From positions 1-64,000 of the forward strand of contig NZ_FNOW01000001.1 in assembly GCF_900107145.1 (NCBI RefSeq): 64,000 nt of DNA, written 5' to 3'. Under the pieces are notes generated by a model. The model saw nothing but the letters and a program-made list of their open reading frames with translations. It was not told the origin of the DNA and did not search any database. The stretch comes from Allochromatium warmingii. Lineage in GTDB: Bacteria; Pseudomonadota; Gammaproteobacteria; Chromatiales; Chromatiaceae. Made by a program: the position numbers and the translations under genes. This document shows, piece by piece, positions 45,230 to 54,792 of this stretch (positions are counted from its first letter, which is position 1; the number at the start of each line of letters is the position of its first letter).

Positions 45230-47263
45230 TCACCCCACAATCCCCGAATGCCGCAATAGCGCATCCGTTGTCGGTTCGCGGCCTCGGAATTTCACAAATA
45301 GCGCCATCGCATCGTCTGAGCCACCTTTTTCCAAAATATGCTCTAGGAAAGCCCGCCCAGTCTCCGCATCGAATACACCGCGCTCTTCAAATAATGAGAA
45401 CGCATCCGCCGATAGCACTTCTGCCCATTTATAGCTGTAATATCCAGCGGCATAGCCACCGGCGAAAATATGCGAAAACCCATGCGCAAAGCGATGGAAA
45501 GCCGGTGGTTTAATCACCGCAACTTGATCGCGCACAGATTCGAGAATTTCATCAATCCGTCCGCCGTGTTCTGGGTTGTATTCGCGGTGCAAGCGAAAAT
45601 CAAAGAGCGCAAATTCTAATTGCCGCACCATTTGCATCGCCGATTGAAAGTTTTTCGCAGCAATCATGCGCGTATACAATTCATCGGGGAGTCGCTCGCC
45701 GGTTTGCCAATGCGCAGCGAAGAGATCCAGTGATTCACGCTCCCAGCACCAGTTTTCTAAAAACTGACTCGGCAATTCGACTGCATCCCAGGGCACGCCG
45801 TTAATACCAGATACGCCGGGATAATCCACCCGCGTAAGTAAATGATGCAGCCCGTGACCAAATTCATGAAACAGGGTGATGACTTCATCATGCGTCAACA
45901 GTGACGGCTGTTCACCAACCGGCGGGGTGAAATTGCAGACTAAATACGCCACCGGAAGTTGTTCACGCGCTTTAGTGCGCAGGCGATCAATGCAGGTATC
46001 CATCCAGGCACCGCCGCGTTTATGTGGGCGGGCGAAGGGATCGAGATAAAATTGACCGCGCACTGCGCCGCTATGCTGATCGCGGATAGCAAAAAACCGC
46101 ACCTCAGGATGATAGCTATCAAATTGGGTGATTTCTTCAATTTGAATGCCGAATAAGCGTTCGACGACGCCAAATAATCCCTGTAATACGCGGGCGATGG
46201 GAAAATAGGGGCGCAATTCTTCTTGGCTAATTTGATAGCGATGAACGCGCAGTTTTTCGGAATAATAGGTGATGTCCCAGGGTTCAAGCTGGGCAATGCC
46301 ATGATGTTCGCGGGCAAAATTGGCTAATTCCGCTAATTCACGCCGCGCTTGTTCAACTGAGCGAGCGGCGAGATCTTCGAGAAAGCCGAGCACGGCAGCG
46401 GCGGATCGCGCCATTTTGGTCGCTAATGAGCGTTCGGCATAATTAGCAAATCCGAGTAACTGCGCTAATTCATGACGCAAGGCCAAAATGCGTTCCATGA
46501 TTTCGCTGTTATCCCACTGTCCGGCGTGTGGCCCTTGATCGGAGGCGCGGGTGCCGAATGCCTGATAGAGCTCAAAACGGAGTGCGCGGTCGTCGGCGTA
46601 GGTCATCACTGGCAGATAAGACGGCATATCGAGCGTAAAACGCCAGCCGTCTAGCCCGTGCTGTTCGGCGTTCTGCCGCGCTAATCCGAGCGCCGATTCG
46701 GGCAGTCCGGCAAGCTGGGCCGCATCCGTGATGTGTTTGCTCCACGCATTCGTCGCATCGAGGACGTTTTCAGCATAGCTGCTGGTCAGTTGCGACAATT
46801 CCTGACTGATGGCTTTGTAACGCGCCTGCTGATCGGGCGGTAGATCGACGCCGGACAGATGAAAATCGCGCAGGGCGTTGTCGAGCAGGATGCGCTGTGC
46901 GGCATTGAGATCGACTTGCTCAGAGACAGCGCGGTAGGCTTGGAACAGGGCGACATTTTGGCCAACTTCGGTGCCATAGTCGCTTAATTTCGGCAAACAG
47001 GCGTTATAGGCGGCCCGCAGTGCGTCGCTGTTGAGCACGCTGTTGAGATGACTGACCGGCGACCAAGTGCGATTGAGTCGCTCATCGGCGGCATCAAGTG
47101 GCTCGATGAAGTTTTCCCAAGTCGGTGCTGTTATGTCCTGTGTCAGCCGCGCAATGGTGGCGCGACAGTCGGCTAAGCGTGCATCGAGCGCCGCTTCGAC
47201 GTGTTCCGGACGAATCTGAGGAAATAGCGGCAGATCAGTCGCCGTGAGCAGGGGATTGGACAT
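45230..47263 (-). CDS. prlC: Oligopeptidase A (M3 zinc metallopeptidase)
   Basis: Degrades signal peptides and other short peptides in the cytoplasm. The 677-residue protein has the usual length, the zinc motif LFHEFGHGLHHLL (HExxH, about residue 465), the third ligand Glu in SQFLENWCWE and the C-terminal GGYAAGYYSYKWAEVLSADAF segment. It stands alone, with its start 64 bases downstream of the CNP1-like gene on the same strand. Confidence 0.97.
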   Translation of the reverse strand: MSNPLLTATDLPLFPQIRPEHVEAALDARLADCRATIARLTQDITAPTWENFIEPLDAADERLNRTWSPVSHLNSVLNSDALRAAYNACLPKLSDYGTEVGQNVALFQAYRAVSEQVDLNAAQRILLDNALRDFHLSGVDLPPDQQARYKAISQELSQLTSSYAENVLDATNAWSKHITDAAQLAGLPESALGLARQNAEQHGLDGWRFTLDMPSYLPVMTYADDRALRFELYQAFGTRASDQGPHAGQWDNSEIMERILALRHELAQLLGFANYAERSLATKMARSAAAVLGFLEDLAARSVEQARRELAELANFAREHHGIAQLEPWDITYYSEKLRVHRYQISQEELRPYFPIARVLQGLFGVVERLFGIQIEEITQFDSYHPEVRFFAIRDQHSGAVRGQFYLDPFARPHKRGGAWMDTCIDRLRTKAREQLPVAYLVCNFTPPVGEQPSLLTHDEVITLFHEFGHGLHHLLTRVDYPGVSGINGVPWDAVELPSQFLENWCWERESLDLFAAHWQTGERLPDELYTRMIAAKNFQSAMQMVRQLEFALFDFRLHREYNPEHGGRIDEILESVRDQVAVIKPPAFHRFAHGFSHIFAGGYAAGYYSYKWAEVLSADAFSLFEERGVFDAETGRAFLEHILEKGGSDDAMALFVKFRGREPTTDALLRHSGIVG

Positions 47264-47327
47264 GATGAGCAGAATCCGTGATGAAGTGAACGGGGGCAGA
47301 CTATTAGAGACTCTATTAGAAAATCAG

Positions 47328-47906
47328 TTAGTTGAACAAAAAGCCGCTGTGATGGCGCGAGACGCTGTGGCCGCTCAGTGAGCGTTTGATGTCAGCTAAT
47401 GGGCGTGGGGTGATGGAGCGCGGGGTGCAGAGATGATGTTGCCAGAGTTCGACGCGGTAGCGTTCGGGGCTGGCGTCAATGCTGTGCCAGTCTTCATCGA
47501 CGGGGATAAATCCGCTCTCGCTGCCGTAAGCGTAAACGCGATATTGACCCTTAAGCGTGCAGCGAATGCCTTCAAAGCTCAGATTCCGTGCGCCGCTGGC
47601 GCTGCGGGCGAGTAGGGTATAGCGCACGACTTGATCGGGGCCGATCTGAAGCTGGCGACCGTCGATGAAATAGTCAAAGGCATCAGGAGTGCCGTCGAGC
47701 TGCACGGCGATGAGATCGGCGTCGGCGGGCAGCGTCGGCAAACGGGTGTGGGTGTCTTCTGTCCAGGGGGTGCCGTCGGTTACGCTGGCCGGAGCAGTGG
47801 CGCGGTGGCCGAAGATGAAGGGACTCTCTTCGGCCTGAGCGGAGCACATCCAGGTAAGTGGAAGCAGGGTAAGTGCGGCGCGGATTAGGAAACGCTGTGG
47901 TCTCAT
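47328..47906 (-). CDS. Periplasmic CNP1-like family protein
   Basis: A 192-residue protein with a signal peptide (RAALTLLPLTWMCSAQA, cleavage near residue 25). The rest fits the CNP1-like family: FDYFIDGRQLQIGPDQVVRYTLL, ARSASGARNLSFEGIRC and the YRVYAYGSE segment. Two cysteines (IRC and HLC) probably form a disulfide. Function unknown. Divergent from nrdB with about 240 bases between. Confidence 0.82.
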   Translation of the reverse strand: MRPQRFLIRAALTLLPLTWMCSAQAEESPFIFGHRATAPASVTDGTPWTEDTHTRLPTLPADADLIAVQLDGTPDAFDYFIDGRQLQIGPDQVVRYTLLARSASGARNLSFEGIRCTLKGQYRVYAYGSESGFIPVDEDWHSIDASPERYRVELWQHHLCTPRSITPRPLADIKRSLSGHSVSRHHSGFLFN

Positions 47907-48148
47907 GCGGGTTACGAATCAGGCATCGGCAATAGCAATAGATTTAACCATGATGCGACAGGATCCGTTTGAGGTCGAGCGTGTTTCCGCATCGGTTAGC
48001 GCCGCGCTGTTACAGCGGCACACGCGGCGCGACTGCCCAGCTCTAGCGAAATCACGTAACATGATGCGCGACTATCGCGGCCCGCAGCAACAACTCTGCG
48101 TGTCAGCCGTCCGATTTGTTTTTCACGACCTCGAAGGCCCGAACCATC

Positions 48149-49387
48149 ATGCTGAACTGGGATGACCCGCTCGCGATCACCGCACACCCGACAACACCGC
48201 GCCCGGGACAGGGACTCGTCGATAACGCAACTTTGATGCAAACCGCTGGCGCGGCACCGAGCGTCAATCCTAATCCGATTAGCTGGACGCACGCCGATGA
48301 ACAAATTTTGCTCAAAACGCCGACCCCTCATCACGGCGCGACCGGACTGGAGTCGCTCACACTGGGCGCGAGTCGCGTGCGGGTTGATGATAAACGCATT
48401 ATTAATTGTCGCGCCGATCTGAATCAACTCGTGCCTTTTAAATATGATTGGGCTTGGCAAAAATATCTCGACGCCTGTGCTAATCACTGGATGCCGCAAG
48501 AAATCAGCATGAATGCCGATCTGGCACTTTGGAAAGATCCGCACGGCCTAACCGACGACGAACGCATCATTATTAAACGCAATCTGGGCTTTTTTTCGAC
48601 CGCTGATTCACTGGTCGCTAATAATTTAGTGCTTGCCGTGTATCGCCATATTACCAATCCAGAATGCCGACAATATCTGCTCCGTCAAGCCTTTGAAGAA
48701 GCTTTACACACCCACGCTTATCAGTATATTGTCGAAAGTCTCGGCCTTGATCAAGGCGAAATCTTTAATATGTACCGTGAAGTGCCAGCCGTTGCCCGTA
48801 AAGCAGAATGGGCGTTGCCATTTACGCAGTATCTCGCCGATCCGCATTTTCAAACCGGCACCATCGAAAACGATCAGCGCCTATTGCGGGAATTAGTGGC
48901 CTTCTATGTCATCTTTGAAGGCATCTTTTTTTATGTCGGCTTTGTGCAGATTTTAAGCATGGGGCGACGCAATAAAATGACCGGCACCGCTGAACAGTTT
49001 CAATATATTCTGCGCGATGAATCCATGCACATGAATTTTGGCATCGATGTCATCAATCAAATCAAAATCGAAAATCCACAACTGTGGACAGCCGAATTTC
49101 AACAGCAACTGATTAGCATGATCCGCGAAGCAGTTGAACTCGAAGCACAGTACGCTTATGACACCATGCCGCGTGGCGTGCTGGGATTGAATGCGCAGAT
49201 GTTTGAAGAATATCTGCATTTCATTGCCAACCGGCGCTGTGCGCAAATTGGTTTAGCCGAGCAATATTCGGGCGCAACTAATCCATTTCCCTGGATGTCG
49301 GAAGTTTTAGACTTAAAAAAAGAGAAAAACTTTTTTGAAAGTCGCGTCACCGAATATCAAACCGGCGGTGCATTGCGCTGGGATTGA
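48149..49387 (+). CDS. nrdB: Ribonucleoside-diphosphate reductase subunit beta (class Ia)
   Basis: Carries the diiron-tyrosyl radical for ribonucleotide reduction. The ATG at 48149 (MLNWDDPL) gives 412 residues. The metal motif [12 protein letters not shown] retains the radical tyrosine in the expected position after the Glu-x-x-His pair, and a second ExxH pair is in [10 protein letters not shown]. The first ~100 residues are longer than in E. coli NrdB. nrdA is not adjacent, which is unusual; sdhB follows 27 bases later. Confidence 0.95.
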   Translation: MLNWDDPLAITAHPTTPRPGQGLVDNATLMQTAGAAPSVNPNPISWTHADEQILLKTPTPHHGATGLESLTLGASRVRVDDKRIINCRADLNQLVPFKYDWAWQKYLDACANHWMPQEISMNADLALWKDPHGLTDDERIIIKRNLGFFSTADSLVANNLVLAVYRHITNPECRQYLLRQAFEEALHTHAYQYIVESLGLDQGEIFNMYREVPAVARKAEWALPFTQYLADPHFQTGTIENDQRLLRELVAFYVIFEGIFFYVGFVQILSMGRRNKMTGTAEQFQYILRDESMHMNFGIDVINQIKIENPQLWTAEFQQQLISMIREAVELEAQYAYDTMPRGVLGLNAQMFEEYLHFIANRRCAQIGLAEQYSGATNPFPWMSEVLDLKKEKNFFESRVTEYQTGGALRWD

Positions 49388-49414
49388 GTGCTAGATTTTA
49401 GAGCTGTGTGTCAC

Positions 49415-50107
49415 ATGAATATTCGCGTTTATCGCTATAATCCCGACACCGATTCGCGTCCGCGCATGCAGGACTATGTCGTCTCAACTGCTCAGGGAAT
49501 GATGCTGCGCGATGCACTATTAGCGATTAAAGCGCAAGATGAATCATTCAGCTTTCGGCATTCTTGCGGCGAAGGTGTATGCGGATCGGATGCCGTCAAC
49601 GCGAATGGGCGCAATGTTTTAGCCTGTATTACGCCAATCAGTGAATTACGCACGCCGATTATTGTGCGTCCATTACCCGGGCGACCTGTCATTCGTGATT
49701 TAGTCGTTGATTTAACCCAATTCTATGAGCAATATCGTGCTGTCAAACCCTATTTAATCCGCCATGATCCTTTGCCGGAGCAGGAAATTCCCCAAACCCC
49801 TGCTGAACGCGACCAACTCGACGGTCTTTATGAGTGCATTCTTTGCGCCTGTTGCTCGACTGCCTGCCCGTCGTTTTGGTGGAATCCGGATAAATTCCAC
49901 GGTCCGGCGGCATTATTGCAAGCCTGGCGTTTTCTCGCTGATAGCCGCGATCAAGCGACCGAAGCGCGATTAAATGCGCTTGAAGGCCCGTATAAATTAT
50001 TTCGCTGTCATAGCATTATGAATTGCGTTGAAGTCTGCCCCAAAGATTTAAATCCAACCCGCGCAATCGGCCAGATTAAAGCCTTGATGCTTGAACAGGG
50101 ATTATAG
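49415..50107 (+). CDS. sdhB: Succinate dehydrogenase iron-sulfur subunit
   Basis: The 230-residue electron-transfer subunit of complex II. Cysteines for the 2Fe-2S cluster are in SCGEGVCGSDAV and LAC, for 4Fe-4S in CILCACCSTACP, and for 3Fe-4S in CHSIMNCVEVCP. sdhC, sdhD and sdhA, usually upstream in the same operon, are not here; nrdB occupies that place. Confidence 0.96.
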   Translation: MNIRVYRYNPDTDSRPRMQDYVVSTAQGMMLRDALLAIKAQDESFSFRHSCGEGVCGSDAVNANGRNVLACITPISELRTPIIVRPLPGRPVIRDLVVDLTQFYEQYRAVKPYLIRHDPLPEQEIPQTPAERDQLDGLYECILCACCSTACPSFWWNPDKFHGPAALLQAWRFLADSRDQATEARLNALEGPYKLFRCHSIMNCVEVCPKDLNPTRAIGQIKALMLEQGL

Positions 50108-50118
50108 AATACGCTGCG

Positions 50119-50406
50119 ATGAACGCAATTCAGCCCGATGCCAATGATTGTATGACGCTGCCGCGTTTGCGCTGGCAATGTCGGCGCGGCATGTTAGAGT
50201 TAGATGAATTACTCGGACGCTTTCTCGATTGCGGCTATCCTGAATTATCACCCGCCGAGCAACGCGCATTTGTGGCATTGCTTGAGACAGCGGATCCGCA
50301 ATTACATGATTGGTTTATGGCGCGTTCACAACCGCCAGAACCATCGCAACGCGCCCTGATCGCACACATTTTGGCGGTCGCGCAAGCCGCGCCCCACCCG
50401 CGTTGA
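50119..50406 (+). CDS. sdhE: Succinate dehydrogenase assembly factor SdhE
   Basis: Promotes covalent FAD attachment to SdhA. The 95-residue product has RLRWQCRRGMLELDELLGRF with the invariant RGxxE. It starts 11 bases after sdhB and is followed by ygfX, the common gammaproteobacterial order. Confidence 0.92.
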   Translation: MNAIQPDANDCMTLPRLRWQCRRGMLELDELLGRFLDCGYPELSPAEQRAFVALLETADPQLHDWFMARSQPPEPSQRALIAHILAVAQAAPHPR

Positions 50407-50412
50407 CTGCGC

Positions 50413-50874
50413 ATGAGCACCCCGCGCACCTATCCACCGCTGGTGTTAGAACCGCGTGTGTCGCGTTGGCTATTGGGCGTGGCGCTTATCATTGCACTGT
50501 TGGCGCTGGCCGTGACCGCCGTGCTACCACTGGGTTGGCTTAGGTTGCCACTGACTGGAATCGTGTTCATCAGCGCCTGGTGGACACTGTGGTGCGATGT
50601 GCTGGGACGTGCGCCCGTGTCGATTCAATCTGCAACCTGGGAATCAACAGGATATTGGGTATTGCAACACGTTTCGGGGTATACCTGCACAGCGCGACTT
50701 GCTACAACAACCTTTTTCAGTCCAGTGGGCGTGGCGCTGGTATTCATTATCGAGGAATCTTGGTGGCGACGGCGCACACTGGCATTAGCGCCTGATTCAC
50801 TGGATGCAAATACTTTGCGCCGTTTGCGGCAGCGATTGCGTTTAGCGGGCGCACGCATTGAACGCGACGCCTAA
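50413..50874 (+). CDS. ygfX: YgfX/CptA-like membrane protein
   Basis: A 153-residue protein with two hydrophobic helices near the N-terminus (about 19-37 and 41-57) and an end SLDANTLRRLRQRLRLAG matching the YgfX family. In E. coli, ygfX lies beside sdhE and has been described as part of a toxin-antitoxin pair affecting cytoskeletal proteins; that role is not certain. It starts 6 bases after sdhE. A cluster of aromatic residues (WWTLW) follows the helices. Confidence 0.82.
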   Translation: MSTPRTYPPLVLEPRVSRWLLGVALIIALLALAVTAVLPLGWLRLPLTGIVFISAWWTLWCDVLGRAPVSIQSATWESTGYWVLQHVSGYTCTARLATTTFFSPVGVALVFIIEESWWRRRTLALAPDSLDANTLRRLRQRLRLAGARIERDA

Positions 50875-50923
50875 ATTCAATGCAAATTATACAGCTTTAT
50901 GTATTATTGGAGCGCATTAAATC

Positions 50924-51931
50924 ATGCGAGTGCTTGTAACTGGTGGCGCAGGTTATATCGGCAGTCATACCTGTTTGGAATTACAACAGGCGGGTCATCA
51001 AGTCGTTGTAATCGACAATCTTTCTAATAGCCGTGAAGATGCACTACGGCGGGTTGGTGAAATTACTGGTCAAGGGGTTGGTTTTTTTGAAATCGATTTA
51101 CGTGACCGCGAAGCATTAGACGCGATTTTGCGTCAAGGCCGATTTGATGCTGTGATTCATTTTGCTGGTCTAAAAGCAGTTGGCGAATCAGTCGCGCAAC
51201 CGCTGAGTTATTATGATAATAATATTCAGGGGACGCTCTCGCTCTGTCAAGCAATGGCAGCGGCTGAGGTGCGTAATTTAGTTTTTAGTTCTTCAGCAAC
51301 AGTATATGGCGATCCGGCAACAGTGCCAATTCGTGAGAATTTTCCGCTAGGGCCAACGAATCCCTATGGGCGCTCTAAGCTATTTATTGAGGAAATCTTG
51401 CGCGATTTATATATTTCCGATCCGCGCTGGAATATCGCTTTGCTGCGTTATTTTAATCCGGTTGGCGCACATGTAAGCGGGCGCATTGGTGAGGATCCCA
51501 ACGGCATTCCTAATAATTTGATGCCCTATATTGCGCAAGTTGCCGTTGGGCGATTAAAACGGGTGCGAGTATTTGGCAATGATTATCCGACAACTGACGG
51601 AACCGGCGTGCGCGATTATATTCATGTCGTCGATCTGGCACGCGGCCATTTAGCGGCATTGCGTTTATTGTGCGATGCGCCAGGTATTGTCACCTATAAT
51701 CTCGGCACAGGGCGCGGTTATAGCGTATTAGAAGTGATTGCCGCTTTTGAGCAAGCGAGCGGGCGCACTATTCCATATGAAATAGTTGAACGACGTGCCG
51801 GTGATATTGCCTGTTGTTATGCTGATCCAACACGCGCCCATGATGAATTAGGCTGGCGGGCTGAATATGATTTGGCGCGGATGGTGACAGATGCGTGGCG
51901 CTGGCAGTCACAGAATCCTGATGGCTATTAA
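50924..51931 (+). CDS. galE: UDP-glucose 4-epimerase
   Basis: Interconverts UDP-glucose and UDP-galactose for surface polysaccharides. A 335-residue extended SDR enzyme with the NAD motif [11 protein letters not shown], the Ser in [12 protein letters not shown] and the YxxxK pair in [14 protein letters not shown]-rich codon use like dcd, which follows 68 bases later. Confidence 0.97.
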   Translation: MRVLVTGGAGYIGSHTCLELQQAGHQVVVIDNLSNSREDALRRVGEITGQGVGFFEIDLRDREALDAILRQGRFDAVIHFAGLKAVGESVAQPLSYYDNNIQGTLSLCQAMAAAEVRNLVFSSSATVYGDPATVPIRENFPLGPTNPYGRSKLFIEEILRDLYISDPRWNIALLRYFNPVGAHVSGRIGEDPNGIPNNLMPYIAQVAVGRLKRVRVFGNDYPTTDGTGVRDYIHVVDLARGHLAALRLLCDAPGIVTYNLGTGRGYSVLEVIAAFEQASGRTIPYEIVERRAGDIACCYADPTRAHDELGWRAEYDLARMVTDAWRWQSQNPDGY

Positions 51932-51988
51932 GCGATAGGTTTTAATACGCATCGCTGTTAGTCTGATAATATTTAAGTGTTTTTTGCT

Positions 51989-51996
51989 GAGGAGGC
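51989..51996 (+). promoter_or_regulatory. Strong ribosome-binding site for dcd
   Basis: GAGGAGGC lies just before ATG 52000 and fixes the start of the intein-containing dcd gene. Confidence 0.7.
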
Positions 51997-51999
51997 CAA

Positions 52000-53799
52000 A
52001 TGGCCATTAAATCAGATCGCTGGATACGACGCATGGCGGTCGAATATAACATGATCGAACCCTTTGAACCGAATCAGGTGCGCGTAGGCGAGCATGGGCG
52101 CGTAATTTCCTATGGCACATCGAGCTATGGTTATGATGTGCGCTGTGCCGATGAGTTCAAAATCTTTACAAATATCAACTCAGCAATTGTTGATCCGAAA
52201 AATTTTGATTCTAATAGCTTTGTTGATCTTAAATCGGATGTCTGCATTATTCCGCCAAACTCGTTTGCGTTGGCGCGTACAGTGGAATATTTCAGAATTC
52301 CGCGCACGGTGATGACAGTTTGTCTTGGAAAATGCTTGACGGCTGACACGCGCGTTGTTGATGCAGAGAGCGGCGCTTATTTACCAATCGTTGATTTTGC
52401 TTTTGGGCGTTCAACTTTAGGAATGAAAGATTGGCGTTTAAAATCTGTCAAAGTAAGTGCCTTTTTGCCACAAGGTAAAAAACCAGTTTATCAGTTAAAG
52501 ACGCGCACCGGATTAAAAATACGTGCGACGGCTAACCATCCATTTCGCCAATTGCATGGTTGGACAGCACTAGAAGATCTTAAAATTGGGGATCGAATCG
52601 CTGTTGCGCGTGAGATTCCGGTATTTGGCAAAACGCCGATTCCAGATTGGGAAGCAATTCTACTAGGATTGATGATTGCTGAAGGTCAGTGCAAAACACC
52701 TGGCTATAGCCCTGTTTTCACGACAGCCGATCCCGTGTTAGCGGATTTGCTAAGTCAGTGTGTTCAAGAAGGTCAGCTTGGTGTCACAACCTTCAACGGC
52801 AAATATGGTCATCGTCTTGTCAATAAAGCCGAACGTGGCGGGATTCCAGAAAAAAATCGCGCTAACCAATGGTTAAAAAACTATGGTTTAGATGTCAAAG
52901 CTGATAAAAAATTTGTGCCGCAAGCTATTTTTATGTCGCCAAAAGAAACAACGCGCCTGTTTCTTCAAGCATTATTTTCCGGCGATGGCGGATTCTATGG
53001 TTCTGGTCAAGGATTTTTCCTTGAATATTATTCAAGTTCCCGCCGCTTGATTGAAGATATCCATCACTTATTATTAAGATTTGGAGTGTTTTCGCTCATT
53101 CGCGAGAAAAAAACTGCTATTAACACTGACGCTTATCGTGTTCAAATTACGGATCGCGATCAAATTAAACGCTTTGCGACTAAAATTGGATTTTGGCCGG
53201 GCTCGGTCAAACAGCTTCGCTTAGAGCAAGAAATTATGCCAGCCGTCTTAGCTTTGGGTTCACGTCAGCGTAGCAATTTTGATACGCTCCCTAAAGCAGC
53301 GAATGAATTGCTGAAAACAGCGGTTGCGCGTGCCGATATTAGTTTAAATAGTTTGGAAGTTCATACAAATCCGACGCAATCTGTTGCCTATCGTTCAGCA
53401 ACACAGGTTGCGCTTGCTACCCAAGATCCAGATTTGCTCCCGCTGATTGACGGGCCGGTATGGGATGTGGTGGTTGAAATTGAATACATCGGCGAAGAGG
53501 AGGTTTTTGATCTCAGCATTCCGAATGTGCATAATTTTGTTGCAAATGACATGATTGTGCACAATTCAACGTATGCACGTTGCGGATTGATCGTCAATGT
53601 CACCCCGCTAGAACCCGAATGGGAAGGTCATGTTACGCTCGAATTTTCTAATACCACACCCTTGCCGGCAAAAATTTACGCCAATGAAGGTGTGGCACAG
53701 ATTTTATTTTTTGAATCGGATGAAGTGTGCGAAACTTCGTATAAAGATCGCGGCGGTAAATATCAAGGACAACGCGGCGTGACTTTGCCGAAATCCTAA
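52000..53799 (+). CDS. dcd: dCTP deaminase interrupted by an intein
   Basis: Dcd deaminates dCTP to dUTP for dTTP synthesis. The frame encodes 599 residues: N-extein 1-111, intein 112-522, C-extein 523-599. Joined exteins give 188 residues, exactly the size of this Dcd type, with the segment VCLGK|STYARCG restored at the junction. That motif holds the catalytic and nucleotide-binding residues, so the unspliced protein should be inactive. The N-extein shows [17 protein letters not shown] and the C-extein [20 protein letters not shown]. The frame is open throughout, so splicing is likely functional. Confidence 0.97.
   Translation: MAIKSDRWIRRMAVEYNMIEPFEPNQVRVGEHGRVISYGTSSYGYDVRCADEFKIFTNINSAIVDPKNFDSNSFVDLKSDVCIIPPNSFALARTVEYFRIPRTVMTVCLGKCLTADTRVVDAESGAYLPIVDFAFGRSTLGMKDWRLKSVKVSAFLPQGKKPVYQLKTRTGLKIRATANHPFRQLHGWTALEDLKIGDRIAVAREIPVFGKTPIPDWEAILLGLMIAEGQCKTPGYSPVFTTADPVLADLLSQCVQEGQLGVTTFNGKYGHRLVNKAERGGIPEKNRANQWLKNYGLDVKADKKFVPQAIFMSPKETTRLFLQALFSGDGGFYGSGQGFFLEYYSSSRRLIEDIHHLLLRFGVFSLIREKKTAINTDAYRVQITDRDQIKRFATKIGFWPGSVKQLRLEQEIMPAVLALGSRQRSNFDTLPKAANELLKTAVARADISLNSLEVHTNPTQSVAYRSATQVALATQDPDLLPLIDGPVWDVVVEIEYIGEEEVFDLSIPNVHNFVANDMIVHNSTYARCGLIVNVTPLEPEWEGHVTLEFSNTTPLPAKIYANEGVAQILFFESDEVCETSYKDRGGKYQGQRGVTLPKS
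52333..53565 (+). mobile_element. Intein with LAGLIDADG homing endonuclease motifs in dcd
   Basis: The 411-residue insert starts with Cys (CLTADTRVV, block A) and ends with IVHN before Ser of the C-extein (block G, HN|S), giving all splicing nucleophiles: Cys1, terminal His-Asn and Ser+1. Block B is ATANHPFR (intein residues ~65-72). Block F is [18 protein letters not shown]. Two LAGLIDADG-type motifs, [10 protein letters not shown] (about 110-119) and [11 protein letters not shown] (about 211-222), mark a dodecapeptide endonuclease. The acidic residues are E in the first and D in the second, so cleavage activity is possible. Confidence 0.96.
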
Positions 53800-53805
53800 T
53801 TGATT

Positions 53806-53836
53806 ACCGCTGGCAGCTAAATGCTAATTGCTGGCC
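53806..53836. repeat. Short dispersed GCTGGC-type intergenic repeat
   Basis: CCGCTGGCAGCTAAATGCTA then TTGCTGGCC, right after dcd and reaching into the end of the convergent CHAD gene. Confidence 0.45.
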
Positions 53837-54747
53837 ATTTTCTTCGCACACCGCCGAAATATCCGCCAGTGCGCATCAAAACTCGCAAGCCAAGTATCGG
53901 CCTGATGCGCACGCCAACCAATTAACGCGCCTGCATAGCGAATCACGTCGCGGTCGTGCTCATCGGCCAGCAGGGTTGCGAGCACATCCGACATCACCGC
54001 GACATCATGCAGCGCCCCAAGCACATCTTGTAACCCTTTTAGCGCCTGAATCAACGCCTCCAGTCCGGGCGTGACCGGCGCGAAAAACTCAGCGGCATAG
54101 CGCAATTTTTTGCAGTCAATACGCAACCTATGCAACGACGCGGGCACCTGTCGGTCGAGATCCAGCCCCGCAGCGAGCACGTTTTGCTGTAAGCGCATCA
54201 GACGTTTTTGGGCATAGTGTGCAAGCGGGCGTTCCAGTTGCTGCCGCGCTTGCGGCGATAATTCGGCCTGTTCCCAAGCTGCGTGCTCAAACCAATGCGA
54301 AAAATCCTGCTTAAATTGCGCATAGCGAACACTGTCGAGCAGTGCGCCCACTGCTGCATAGGCGGCCGTCCGCTGCTCGGCGGCACGAGCGGCCAGACGG
54401 TCGCCGCCGGGCAGCGTTAACCGCTTGCGGATGGTGTTTAAGCTGCTGTCGATGAACACATCCAGATCACGCGCCGGGCCAAGCTGATTGGCGATCCAGC
54501 GCAGTTCATCGCGCCACGGCTGGCTGACCGCTTTGGGTACGGCGGAGCGAAACGCCGCGAGCGCCGCTCGCAAGCGCCGTAAGCTCACGCGAAGTTGATG
54601 CACCCCTTCTGGATCGCCCCCCGAACGCGTTACCGGCTCCCACTGCGCCAGTGCGGCGAAATCCTGACGCAGAATCACTGTCAGCGCCGCGCTGACCGAC
54701 AACTCAGCAGTCAACGTTTGTTCAGATGTGTCAGGTGTGCGCCGCAT
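53824..54747 (-). CDS. CHAD domain protein
   Basis: The 307-residue protein is a CHAD domain throughout: VHQLRVSLRRLRAALAAF, LGPARDLDVF, LHRLRIDCKKLRYAAEFF and LQDVLGALHDVAV are the conserved helices with spaced His, Arg and Lys. CHAD proteins bind inorganic polyphosphate and often associate with polyphosphate granules. No CYTH domain or polyphosphate kinase is adjacent. Confidence 0.93.
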   Translation of the reverse strand: MRRTPDTSEQTLTAELSVSAALTVILRQDFAALAQWEPVTRSGGDPEGVHQLRVSLRRLRAALAAFRSAVPKAVSQPWRDELRWIANQLGPARDLDVFIDSSLNTIRKRLTLPGGDRLAARAAEQRTAAYAAVGALLDSVRYAQFKQDFSHWFEHAAWEQAELSPQARQQLERPLAHYAQKRLMRLQQNVLAAGLDLDRQVPASLHRLRIDCKKLRYAAEFFAPVTPGLEALIQALKGLQDVLGALHDVAVMSDVLATLLADEHDRDVIRYAGALIGWRAHQADTWLASFDAHWRIFRRCAKKMASN

Positions 54748-54792
54748 CGCCGTCGCCTCTGTTCAGAACGGGTGCTGATGTCTGCCGCCGCG

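Noticed and set aside
52000-53799. dcd as two genes with an unrelated gene between
   Set aside because: The frame is continuous, both splice junctions have intein residues and the joined ends give an exact-length Dcd.
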